The notes beneath the pieces are model-generated. The model made no database searches. It was given only the letters and a program-made list of their open reading frames with translations, and was not told where the DNA came from. Of a stretch of DNA of 10,739 bases, positions 1-6,349 are shown one piece after another. Each line of letters begins with the position of its first letter. Positions within the stretch are counted from its first letter, which is position 1. A program made the position numbers and the translations under genes. Source of the DNA: Methanocorpusculum sp. (GTDB lineage Archaea > Halobacteriota > Methanomicrobia > Methanomicrobiales > Methanocorpusculaceae); contig DALTYD010000029.1 of the NCBI GenBank assembly GCA_029986255.1, positions 1 to 10,739 on the forward strand. Direction: 5' to 3'.

Positions 1-264
1 TTTAAAAGAGAGAAAAGGAGAGTACGCAATGATAATATCAATTAATAAAATGAATATTTTACTGATTGTCGCTGGTTGTAATCTCTCCAAGCATGAGTAA
101 GGAATAATCCATCTCAAAAACATGACTAATATGGAGAGGTACCATAGATCAAAAGAAAAAACAACAGGAACCATGGAACCAGAAAGAGAAGAGAGATGCC
201 AACTAAGATCTATCCTTGCACCATAGATAAAATGGATAAACAGCGAGAGAATTCCAAAAAACAT
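1..264 (-). CDS. Possible 5' part of a membrane-protein gene, cut by left edge
   Basis: This minus-strand frame starts with ATG at 264-262 and stays open for 88 codons to the left edge. Its translation is strongly hydrophobic, with candidate membrane segments at about residues 2-17, 30-55 and 69-85, and it contains several Trp residues. No family is recognised. A TATA-like AATTAATAG at about 290-298 would place transcription start close to the ATG, which fits a leaderless message; the only RBS-like sequence is GTGGAT immediately upstream. The same frame is also open back to the spt5 stop codon, so the true start is uncertain. Caution: this strand is T-rich, which lowers stop frequency and makes any frame look hydrophobic (Phe, Leu, Ser, Ile), so a chance open frame is a real alternative. 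A second reading is that the whole stretch is noncoding 3' spacer. Confidence 0.3.
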   Translation of the reverse strand, partial: MFFGILSLFIHFIYGARIDLSWHLSSLSGSMVPVVFSFDLWYLSILVMFLRWIIPYSCLERLQPATISKIFILLIDIIIAYSPFLSFK

Positions 265-311
265 ATATCCACAAAAACGAGATGATGAACTATTAATTAG
301 AACTCTGAAAT

Positions 312-333
312 CCAAAAACGGAAAGAAGAAAAA
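312..333 (-). terminator. T-rich terminator after spt5
   Basis: Read on the minus strand, the bases directly after the spt5 TAA stop are pyrimidine-rich with runs of T5, T3 and T5 (TTTTTCTTCTTTCCGTTTTT). Euryarchaeal RNA polymerase terminates at T-runs without needing a hairpin, so this probably ends the dtdA-ftsZ-secE-spt5 transcript. Confidence 0.5.
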
Positions 334-810
334 TTACTCAGAATTACGATCAATAACACGCACATTGTCACCGCGCACAGTTATCGGTATTGGTACGATG
401 GACTCATACAATTCCACCGTAATTTCTTCTTTGGTATGATCCACACGTTTGACCACAGCTTTTTCTCCCTTAAAGGGTCCTGCGATCAGTTCAACAATTG
501 TACCTTCATCAATACCAGAAACAACAGGTTTTGGAACAAGGAAATGTTTTATCTCTTCCATTGACGTTTCATTTTTTAGAACAACACGCGCATGAGCGAT
601 CGTTTCCACCAGTTCTTCGATACGTGCGTGTTCTTCGGGGCTTTCAACAAAGACGTAACCTTTAATATCATCAGGAACCACCACGGCAGTTACGACAACA
701 TCCGTCATGTTATGTTCAATTGCCTCACGAATATTATCCGCAACCGTTCGTTCATGCTTGGATGTTGTCTTAACAATATAGTAATGATTGCCAAACTCTG
801 AATTTATCAT
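334..810 (-). CDS. spt5: Transcription elongation factor Spt5 (archaeal NusG homologue)
   Basis: Archaeal Spt5 binds the RNA polymerase clamp, with Spt4 as partner, and raises processivity. Counting from the longer GTG start at 819 (161 residues), the NGN domain covers about 11-95 (HYYIVKTTS start, KGYVFVE core) and the single KOW domain about 103-157 (LIAGPFKGEKAVVKRVD, then VPIPITV). This domain order and length match the archaeal family. Two starts are possible. GTG at 819 makes a GTGA overlap with secE but has no Shine-Dalgarno sequence before it. ATG at 810 (158 residues) has a GTGAG element five bases upstream and is preferred here. It is the last gene of the operon and is followed by a T-rich terminator. 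In many archaea secE-spt5 is followed by ribosomal protein genes L11, L1 and L10; none is seen in the 333 bases after spt5. Confidence 0.93.
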   Translation of the reverse strand: MINSEFGNHYYIVKTTSKHERTVADNIREAIEHNMTDVVVTAVVVPDDIKGYVFVESPEEHARIEELVETIAHARVVLKNETSMEEIKHFLVPKPVVSGIDEGTIVELIAGPFKGEKAVVKRVDHTKEEITVELYESIVPIPITVRGDNVRVIDRNSE

Positions 811-815
811 AATTC

Positions 816-1058
816 TCACGGAAGCAAGTAGAGGAAGATAAGATAAATGATGAAACCAAGAAACCCAATAATCACAATACCAGCTGCTGAAACGAATGAA
901 ATTTTGAAGAATTCAGTCTTCGTTGGTCGACGGGAAAGTTTTAATACTCGCAAACATTTGCGAAAGAACTCGGGAAGACACTGCATCGAGACATATAGCA
1001 TATTTTCATATACAGCAGAAGACATTATCTTCTTTTCAGTATTTTTTTCGTCTGCCAT
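816..1058 (-). CDS. secE: Preprotein translocase subunit SecE (Sec61-gamma type)
   Basis: SecE/Sec61-gamma is the small tail-anchored subunit that clamps SecY in the protein-conducting channel. The 80-residue product has a polar N-terminal part, an amphipathic basic stretch (residues 29-50, including FFRKCLRVLKLSRRPTKTEF) and one C-terminal membrane segment at about 56-78. The R-R-P-T-K-x-E-F pattern before the membrane helix is typical of archaeal SecE. The first 24 residues are somewhat longer than the minimal family. The ATG at 1058 is chosen because GAGGTGA lies seven bases upstream. The gene starts six bases after ftsZ ends and its TGA stop overlaps the GTG that could start spt5. The secE-spt5 pairing is conserved in archaea and supports the call for this short sequence. 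Confidence 0.9.
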   Translation of the reverse strand: MADEKNTEKKIMSSAVYENMLYVSMQCLPEFFRKCLRVLKLSRRPTKTEFFKISFVSAAGIVIIGFLGFIIYLIFLYLLP

Positions 1059-1064
1059 ATATAT

Positions 1065-1071
1065 TCACCTC
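1065..1071 (-). promoter_or_regulatory. secE ribosome binding site overlapping the ftsZ stop codon
   Basis: On the minus strand GAGGTGA ends with the TGA stop of ftsZ and lies seven bases before the secE ATG. A ribosome terminating on ftsZ therefore sits on the secE Shine-Dalgarno sequence, which suggests translational coupling. It also fixes the secE start. Confidence 0.75.
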
Positions 1072-2384
1072 AGGAAATCAATATCAAACTTTGATTTGTG
1101 GATATGGCTTGATTGTGATGCCTTATTATATGTTTTATCCTGCTTACCATAAATCTGTGGTGACTGAACACCCGTCACAATGAGCATGGTACGCATGCGA
1201 CCAACCATCCCTGGGTCAACCTGCACTCCCCAAATGATTCGTGCATCAGGATCTATGCGCTGGTATACCTCCTGAACAACACTTTCAGCCTCAAACATCG
1301 TCATATCAGGCCCTCCAATTACGTTGATAAGTGCAGCAGTTGCACCTGTGATATCCACATCGAGTAAAGGAGAACGCAAGGCTTTCTTTATAGAGTCGAT
1401 GGCTTTGTCCTCACTATCAGATTCACCCATTCCAATCATAGCAATACCACCCTGCTCCATAACAGTGCGAACATCAGCAAAGTCGAGATTAACAAGACCC
1501 GGAAGGGTGATAAGTTCAGTGATTCCCTTGACAGCACGCATAAGAACTTCATCGGCAACTTTGAATGCCTGAGAAAGTGGCAGACGGGGAACAACCTCGA
1601 GAATACGATCATTCGGGATGACAATAACAGTATCAGCAACTTCGCGGAGTCGCTCAAGGCCAATCTCAGCATTTTCCATACGAGTTGCGCTCTCACTCGT
1701 GAATGGAAGAGTAACTATTGCAATGGTCAGCGCACCAACTTCCTTGGCAATCTTTGCAACAATTGGAGCACTACCAGTTCCAGTTCCACCACCAAGTCCC
1801 GCAGTAACAAAAACCATATTTGAACCATTAATAGATTGGCGAATAAGATCTTCACTCTCTAAGGCAGCTTCTTCACCACGCTGTGGAATTGCACCCGCAC
1901 CAAGTCCTTTTGTTGTCTGACGCCCAATCAGAATGCGTTTTCCAACACGACCACGGAGCATTGAAAGGTGTTGGGCATCAGTATTCAGTGCATAAATATC
2001 AGCACCCTCAACACCTTCTTCAAAGATGCGAGCAACGGTATTGGATCCCCCACCACCACATCCAACAACAGTGATTTTGGTTTTCAAAGAGGCTAAAATA
2101 TCATCGAATTCGTCATCATCATCAGAAGAATTCTTTCTCAGTGGCGTATACTTGTATTGACTAGACAAGTCAATATCCTGCTTAGAACCGACAGGATCAT
2201 TGACTGAACTCGGAACTGGAACAGAAGCTGTCCAAGTCTGATCGTGTGGTGGTTCTATCTGTTCTCTGCGAAGAGGGAGAGGTATCTCACTCTCCGCGTC
2301 ATATATTGCAGAAACTTCACTGTTATCGCGTGCAGTTTCTTCAAAGCGCTTGCGTGATAGTGCTTCTTCTACGATTGATCTCAT
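1065..2384 (-). CDS. ftsZ1: Cell division GTPase FtsZ, archaeal FtsZ1 type, long N-terminal tail
   Basis: FtsZ polymerises with GTP into the division ring. The GTPase core begins at about residue 103: ITVVGCGGGGSN (104-115), NTDAQ (134-138), the tubulin signature GGGTGTGSAP (198-207) and the T7 catalytic loop NLDFADV (299-305). The C-terminal polymerisation domain follows, then a short tail ending FDIDFLR, possibly a partner-binding peptide (inference). The VEGAD..ALNTDAQ region and the location before secE-spt5 agree with FtsZ1 (as MJ0370-MJ0371-MJ0372 in Methanocaldococcus jannaschii) rather than FtsZ2. The 439-residue length is unusual because about 100 residues precede the core: a helix-like MRSIVEEALSRKRF, a Pro/Ser-rich linker and an acidic DDDDEFDDI (88-96). 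The next in-frame Met is at 142, so the tail must be translated. The ATG overlaps the dtdA stop (ATGA) and GGAG lies about ten bases upstream. Confidence 0.96.
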   Translation of the reverse strand: MRSIVEEALSRKRFEETARDNSEVSAIYDAESEIPLPLRREQIEPPHDQTWTASVPVPSSVNDPVGSKQDIDLSSQYKYTPLRKNSSDDDDEFDDILASLKTKITVVGCGGGGSNTVARIFEEGVEGADIYALNTDAQHLSMLRGRVGKRILIGRQTTKGLGAGAIPQRGEEAALESEDLIRQSINGSNMVFVTAGLGGGTGTGSAPIVAKIAKEVGALTIAIVTLPFTSESATRMENAEIGLERLREVADTVIVIPNDRILEVVPRLPLSQAFKVADEVLMRAVKGITELITLPGLVNLDFADVRTVMEQGGIAMIGMGESDSEDKAIDSIKKALRSPLLDVDITGATAALINVIGGPDMTMFEAESVVQEVYQRIDPDARIIWGVQVDPGMVGRMRTMLIVTGVQSPQIYGKQDKTYNKASQSSHIHKSKFDIDFLR

Positions 2385-3715
2385 GAGTAATTCTCCAATT
2401 CCGGGATATGGATGATGGACTGAACCGTCTTTGTCACCATCTCCAACGTCACCAGTTTTCCATCTGGAAGAGTTACAGATTCTCCCGAAACGAGTTTTCC
2501 AAATAGAGGGCCATTTGGTACGCCATGCATGCGTGCGAGTTGGGCATCAAACTTCTGACGAGTTATGATGATCTGATCACCATCCACAGAGGTATCATTA
2601 GTACGTGTTATTTGTTGGATTGATAAACCTATTAAATCACCTGCTACATCACGACGACGAGATGCGGTTGTCAAGATGATGGGGAGAACTTTCCCATTAT
2701 TACTGGTAACGTGAAACACACCCCCAATCAGATCCAGTTCTGCAAACAAGACGGCTTCTCTACCCCCAAATGCGGCATTAAAAAATTCATCAGGGAGAAC
2801 AATGGCTACTGGTTCACCCGTACCAACATCAACATAACCATGTGGAAATAATTTAGCAGTAGGATCAATATCTCGCGCAATTGAGAGAAAGCGCGTCCAG
2901 AGTTCCCAAGACATTGTTCCAATCTTGTGGAGATCTCCTTCCAGTACTTCAGGAATGCTAAGTTCTCTCAACAAATTTTTTATATGGGAAAATTCAAATT
3001 TTGACATCGCTTTTTTGTCTATGTACGCAGCAACTGCACTACTTTTTTCAATCATTTGCCTGATCATGGATGGATCTGAACAAACAATGTTGCGCGTATG
3101 CATTATGTGTCCAAAGGCACCACGAGTTTCAAGAGCAATAGCAGTCTGTCGAGCCGCATAGTGCGTTCCACCAAATCCAATCAATGGAATGATTTTTTCT
3201 TCGGGAACTGCCATGAGAACACTTTTTGCAACAGCACGGGTAGCCTCCATGTTCCTCCATTCCGCTTCAGTACTACCCACTTCAACAAAGAAAGACGGAA
3301 CTGGGATATTCGTCGGGCCATGGTGCGTAATTTCATAGGAAACCCGAAATCCTGCTGGAGCATATTGCAGAAGATTGTGGAGAACGGCATGCATCCATTC
3401 AGGTGTTGCAAGGCCTAATTCATGAGGGGTTCCACCAAGATCTGCAGAGGTAAAATTACCAACAGAGTGGACTGTAAGAACTGGGACAGGATTGACACTT
3501 GTGTGACGAGATAAAAAGATGACAATATCAGCATCAGGACTAATAAACGCATCATTCACATTGATGATACGTTCATTCCATTCGCGAAAAGTTACAGTAT
3601 GTTTATCAAGGAGTGGCCATCCCTCTTCCATCGGGGTTTGAATGAAGTTGTCCATGGCAGCTCGGATATTTAATCCTGCGATATCAATAGAAGAGTGGAT
3701 AATATCAATTTTCAT
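2381..3715 (-). CDS. dtdA: D-aminoacyl-tRNA deacylase DtdA (GEK1 family) with C-terminal extension
   Basis: DtdA hydrolyses D-amino acids mischarged on tRNA and so protects translation. Family motifs are visible in order: FLSRHTS (67-73), LTVHSVGNF (80-88), GGTPHELGLATPEWM (94-108), YEITHHGPT (127-135), FFVEVGSTEAEW (142-153), IGFGGTHYAARQ (179-190), EKSSAVAAYIDKK (223-235) and HGYVDVGTGEP (292-302). The conserved His and Glu residues of these blocks are intact. At 444 residues it is much longer than the conserved core, which ends near residue 300. The tail includes HGVPNGPLFGKLVSGESV (397-414) followed by TLPDGK, which closely resembles a conserved segment of RNase Z. The gene is first in the operon; its TGA overlaps the ftsZ ATG. 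No Shine-Dalgarno sequence precedes the ATG, so a short-leader or leaderless message is likely. Confidence 0.93.
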   Translation of the reverse strand: MKIDIIHSSIDIAGLNIRAAMDNFIQTPMEEGWPLLDKHTVTFREWNERIINVNDAFISPDADIVIFLSRHTSVNPVPVLTVHSVGNFTSADLGGTPHELGLATPEWMHAVLHNLLQYAPAGFRVSYEITHHGPTNIPVPSFFVEVGSTEAEWRNMEATRAVAKSVLMAVPEEKIIPLIGFGGTHYAARQTAIALETRGAFGHIMHTRNIVCSDPSMIRQMIEKSSAVAAYIDKKAMSKFEFSHIKNLLRELSIPEVLEGDLHKIGTMSWELWTRFLSIARDIDPTAKLFPHGYVDVGTGEPVAIVLPDEFFNAAFGGREAVLFAELDLIGGVFHVTSNNGKVLPIILTTASRRRDVAGDLIGLSIQQITRTNDTSVDGDQIIITRQKFDAQLARMHGVPNGPLFGKLVSGESVTLPDGKLVTLEMVTKTVQSIIHIPELENYS

Positions 3716-3753
3716 GTATAGAAAGTTTAGATTCGAAAAAAGATGTGTTTTTT

Positions 3754-3797
3754 CTTTATTTATGAGTGTTGTAGAGGCAAGAGGATAAATAATTAGA
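3754..3797 (-). promoter_or_regulatory. Candidate promoter region for the dtdA operon
   Basis: On the minus strand, two TATA-like elements lie upstream of dtdA: TAATTATTTATCC at about 3785-3797 and CATAAATAAAG at 3754-3764. The second would start transcription about 20 bases before the ATG, in keeping with the missing Shine-Dalgarno sequence. The whole spacer is A+T-rich, so either element could be fortuitous. Confidence 0.25.
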
Positions 3798-3959
3798 AGG
3801 AATGAAAAAATCTAAACATTACTTTTTACATAGTATTTAGAAAAAAATAATATCTGTAAGCGAATTTCAAAACCCATTAGACCGAAATAAAAAAAATCTA
3901 ATAGATTAATATATTATATTTTTGAAAAAAAAGCAGGATCATAAATGCAACACGTTAAC

Positions 3960-4006
3960 CTGTTTTTATATCTTAGATTTATAATAACAAAAAGATATAA
4001 AAACAG
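3960..4006. repeat. Perfect 15-bp inverted repeat in the dtdA-ech spacer
   Basis: CTGTTTTTATATCTT (3960-3974) is exactly complementary to AAGATATAAAAACAG (3992-4006), with a 17-base spacer. It lies 55 bases beyond the echF stop in an otherwise very A+T-rich spacer. It could be a 3' end stem-loop of the ech transcript, or a DNA-level symmetric site: each arm contains a TATA-like TTTTTATAT facing the opposite way. Function is not established. Confidence 0.6.
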
Positions 4007-4050
4007 CATCTATGCAAAATATCAATCAATTAATGAAGGACAAACCAAAC

Positions 4051-4058
4051 AAAAAAAA
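4051..4058 (-). terminator. T8 terminator after echF
   Basis: Three bases after the echF stop the minus strand reads TTTTTTTT, followed by GTTTGGTTTG. Such T-runs are the usual archaeal termination signal. Further T-runs, each preceded by TTAGA (TTAGATTTTTT), recur at about 3805-3815 and 3891-3901 and may act as back-up terminators. Confidence 0.5.
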
Positions 4059-4060
4059 TG

Positions 4061-4447
4061 TTATTTATCTTTAATATCATTTTTTGGACGCTCGGGCTTC
4101 ACGTACGTGATAATAAATGTTTCCTTACCTCGCTCATTATAGAGTGCAGAAGCCGAATATTCAGGTGCGAGTGATAGCCCACCAAATTTACACAGCTCCA
4201 CACACAAACCACAGATAACACACCGAAATCTATCAATCGTCCACATTTTTGCAACACGATCAACAATGATAGCCTGTGACGGACAGCGTTTCATACAAAT
4301 TGCACATGAAGAACACTTAGAGGGATCAAATACAAGATGTCCACGCGTTGCACAATAATTTCGTGCAGGTTCAGCGGGAAACATCGTTGTTACAGGTTTA
4401 TGAGTGATCTGCTTCAAAATAGTTTTTAACATCTTCATTCCAATCAT
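4061..4447 (-). CDS. echF: Ech hydrogenase subunit EchF, 2x[4Fe-4S] ferredoxin-like protein
   Basis: EchF is the NuoI-like electron entry subunit that passes electrons between ferredoxin and the EchC cluster. Two complete ferredoxin motifs bind two [4Fe-4S] clusters: C45-x2-C48-x2-C51-x3-C55 (CSSCAICMKRC) and C76-x2-C79-x2-C82-x3-C86 (CVICGLCVELC), numbered from the chosen start. The C-terminal 40 residues are charged and carry no further motif. The frame extends to an ATG at 4471, but the start at 4447 gives a TGATG junction with the echE stop and has GGAG a few bases upstream. An ATG three codons later (4438) is also possible because GGTGAT lies seven bases before it. It is the last gene of the ech operon and a T8 terminator follows. 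Confidence 0.93.
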   Translation of the reverse strand: MIGMKMLKTILKQITHKPVTTMFPAEPARNYCATRGHLVFDPSKCSSCAICMKRCPSQAIIVDRVAKMWTIDRFRCVICGLCVELCKFGGLSLAPEYSASALYNERGKETFIITYVKPERPKNDIKDK

Positions 4448-5529
4448 CACCGCTCCATACAACCTATACATGGATCAATCGTCATCACAATCTGGGGAAC
4501 ATCGGCAAGCTCCGCTCCAGAAAGCATCGCAATCAGAGAGGGAACATTCGTCAAGGTAGGTGTCCGCACTCGGAACTGTGTCAAATATTTTGTACCATTA
4601 CCACGAATATAGTGGATCACTTCACCGCGAGGTTGTTCAGATCTGCTGAAGTATTCACCATCAGGATTACCCTTCACAGACACCGCAATCCCATCGTTAG
4701 GAATCGCAGCAATTATTTGATGAATAATATCAACGGACTGGAACAATTCTTTACAGCGAACCTCACAACGTGCATATCCATCACATCCATCAGCTGTAAT
4801 AGGCTTGAATTTGATATCATGATATGCCAGATATCCAGAAGACCGTACATCCATAGGAAGTCCCGAACCACGTGCAACAGGGCCAACTGCACCGAGATTA
4901 TATGCATCATCTGGTTTTAGAATGCCCTTGCCAATCAATCGCTTTTTCAACGTGTAATCATTCAGGAAAACATCCACTAGCTCTCGCATATCGGATTCGA
5001 TATCCTCAAGTCTCTTGTCCATGTCAGATAGGAACTCGTTTGTCACATCTCGGCGAACACCTCCAACCTTACACACGCCATGGATAACCCTACCACCAGT
5101 CGTTGCCTCAAATTCATTTAAGATTGATTCGCGAATTTTCCATGCATTATAAAACAAGCTTTCGAAACCCAAGGCATCCGCAAACAGACCTAGCCAAAGA
5201 AGATGACTGTGAATACGTGAGTACTCCCCCCAGATCATCCGGAGATAAGTGGCACGCTCTGGAACCACAATGCCCATTAATCCTTCCACACCCTGACAAA
5301 ATGTTGAAGAATGCATGAAACTGCAAATACCACAGATACGTTCCGCAAGATACACAAAATCTGTATACTCACGACGATCTACCAAACTCTCCAGACCACG
5401 ATGCACATAACCAATGGAAGGTAACGCCTCGACCACATGTTCATCCTCGATCACAAAATCTAGATGAATTGGTTCAGGCAACACCGGATGTTGCGGACCA
5501 AACGGCACAACGGTTCGTTTTCCAATCAT
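4447..5529 (-). CDS. echE: Ech hydrogenase large subunit EchE, [NiFe] catalytic subunit
   Basis: EchE carries the Ni-Fe active site that reduces protons or oxidises H2 (NuoD homologue, group 4 [NiFe] hydrogenase). The two ligand motifs are present: RICGIC with C66 and C69, and DPCIGC with C354 and C357. Other family features are GPQHPVLPEP (11-20), GYVHRGLE (40-47) and HSHLLWLG (about 116-123). The protein ends M-E-R right after C357, so the terminus reads D-P-C-x2-C-x2-R. That is where maturation proteases cut other [NiFe] large subunits, so no removable C-terminal peptide is encoded. The ATG overlaps the echD stop (ATGA), with a G-rich GGGGGATG upstream. The presence of all four Cys argues for an active hydrogenase rather than a ligand-less Complex I relative. 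Confidence 0.97.
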   Translation of the reverse strand: MIGKRTVVPFGPQHPVLPEPIHLDFVIEDEHVVEALPSIGYVHRGLESLVDRREYTDFVYLAERICGICSFMHSSTFCQGVEGLMGIVVPERATYLRMIWGEYSRIHSHLLWLGLFADALGFESLFYNAWKIRESILNEFEATTGGRVIHGVCKVGGVRRDVTNEFLSDMDKRLEDIESDMRELVDVFLNDYTLKKRLIGKGILKPDDAYNLGAVGPVARGSGLPMDVRSSGYLAYHDIKFKPITADGCDGYARCEVRCKELFQSVDIIHQIIAAIPNDGIAVSVKGNPDGEYFSRSEQPRGEVIHYIRGNGTKYLTQFRVRTPTLTNVPSLIAMLSGAELADVPQIVMTIDPCIGCMER

Positions 5530-5912
5530 AATACATCCCCCTTCTGGACCTTCGTCACTTTGGGAGGAGGAATATCCTTCTTTTTAAAAGGGTATGGTAC
5601 AGTTGTTCGAATGAACGTTCCGCAAAAATCAAACGTCATTCCAGTAAAGGTGAAACCATAGAGATCATGAATCTCATTTTCATATACAAATGCGCCACCA
5701 TAGGAAGAGCCAATGGAAGGAATGACCGCCCCATCTTGAACAGTCACTCGATAATGCCAGAGATCATTTTCTCGAGCAAATGAATAAGTAAGATCATACC
5801 CTCCAGTCGCTGCAGTACAAGTTATCACCAAAAGACGACAACCTTTAACCTTCATATCCACAGCCATTTTTTCAATTTCTGCAAGGGACACAGAAATAAT
5901 TTCCATCGTCAT
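5526..5912 (-). CDS. echD: Ech hydrogenase subunit EchD (NuoC-like, 30-kDa subunit family)
   Basis: EchD is a hydrophilic-arm subunit without cofactors that packs against the large subunit EchE. The 128-residue product carries the Complex I 30-kDa family signature ENEIHDLYG (78-86), preceded by an alpha/beta region and followed by a Pro/Lys-rich tail (YPFKKKDIPPPKVTK, 107-121). This short form is typical of Ech, whereas NuoC of Complex I is longer. The ATG at 5912 overlaps the echC stop (ATGA) and GGTGG lies several bases upstream; an ATG two codons further on is possible but less well spaced. Its position between the small and large subunits is the usual echC-echD-echE order. Confidence 0.92.
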   Translation of the reverse strand: MTMEIISVSLAEIEKMAVDMKVKGCRLLVITCTAATGGYDLTYSFARENDLWHYRVTVQDGAVIPSIGSSYGGAFVYENEIHDLYGFTFTGMTFDFCGTFIRTTVPYPFKKKDIPPPKVTKVQKGDVL

Positions 5913-6349
5913 AGTGAACCACCACTGTCAAGTACAGTACGTTTTTGTTCCAGAACATCAATCGATTTGAACACGCCCTCAATTAATGCCTCTGGTCGCA
6001 CAGGACACCCTGGGATATACACATCCACGGGGATGATTGTATCAACCCCACCGGAGACATTGTAACAGTCGCGGAATACACCACCAGAAGAGGCACATAT
6101 ACCTACTGCAACAACAACCTTCGGTTCAGGTATCTGATCATAGATATTCTTCAAAACCACTTTGTTTTGTTCGTTTACACTCCCAGTAACAACAAAAATA
6201 TCTGCATGTGCAGGATTTCCCGTATTAATGATACCAAACCGCTCCAGATCGTACAGAGGAGTCAAAGATGCAAGAAGTTCTATATCACATCCATTACAAC
6301 TAGACGCATTGTAGTGCAAAAGCCATGGGGATTTCCCAGAAGAACTCAT
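5909..6349 (-). CDS. echC: Ech hydrogenase small subunit EchC (NuoB-like, proximal [4Fe-4S])
   Basis: EchC holds the single [4Fe-4S] cluster next to the Ni-Fe site (equivalent to N2 of Complex I). With the start at 6349 (146 residues), the cluster ligands are C18 and C21 (CNGCDIE), C85 (GICASSGG) and C115 (PGCPVRPE). The frame extends upstream to an ATG at 6418, but that would overlap echB by 73 bases and add a Trp/Cys-rich stretch unlike the family. The chosen ATG makes an ATGA overlap with the echB stop and has GGAGG about nine bases upstream, the same arrangement as the other junctions. The protein lacks the twin-arginine signal peptide of periplasmic hydrogenases, in line with a cytoplasm-facing complex. 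Confidence 0.95.
   Translation of the reverse strand: MSSSGKSPWLLHYNASSCNGCDIELLASLTPLYDLERFGIINTGNPAHADIFVVTGSVNEQNKVVLKNIYDQIPEPKVVVAVGICASSGGVFRDCYNVSGGVDTIIPVDVYIPGCPVRPEALIEGVFKSIDVLEQKRTVLDSGGSL

Noticed and set aside
29..100. 23-codon plus-strand ORF with GGAG upstream and a lipobox-like LIVAGC
   Set aside because: It is very short, the apparent signal peptide consists of only a few hydrophobic residues, there is no T-run terminator after it on the plus strand, and it is antisense to the longer open minus-strand frame.
131..236. Approximate direct repeat ACCATAGAT at two places in the left spacer
   Set aside because: Only nine bases match exactly, the spacing is irregular and there is no third copy, so this is within chance for A-rich sequence.
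3945..4142. 65-codon plus-strand ORF in the spacer running into the echF 3' end
   Set aside because: It overlaps echF antisense, spans the inverted repeat at 3960-4006, has no ribosome binding site and matches no known protein pattern.
4448..4471. Upstream extension of echF to the ATG at 4471
   Set aside because: It lies inside the echE DPCIGC-coding end, and the TGATG junction at 4445-4449 with upstream GGAG is the better start.
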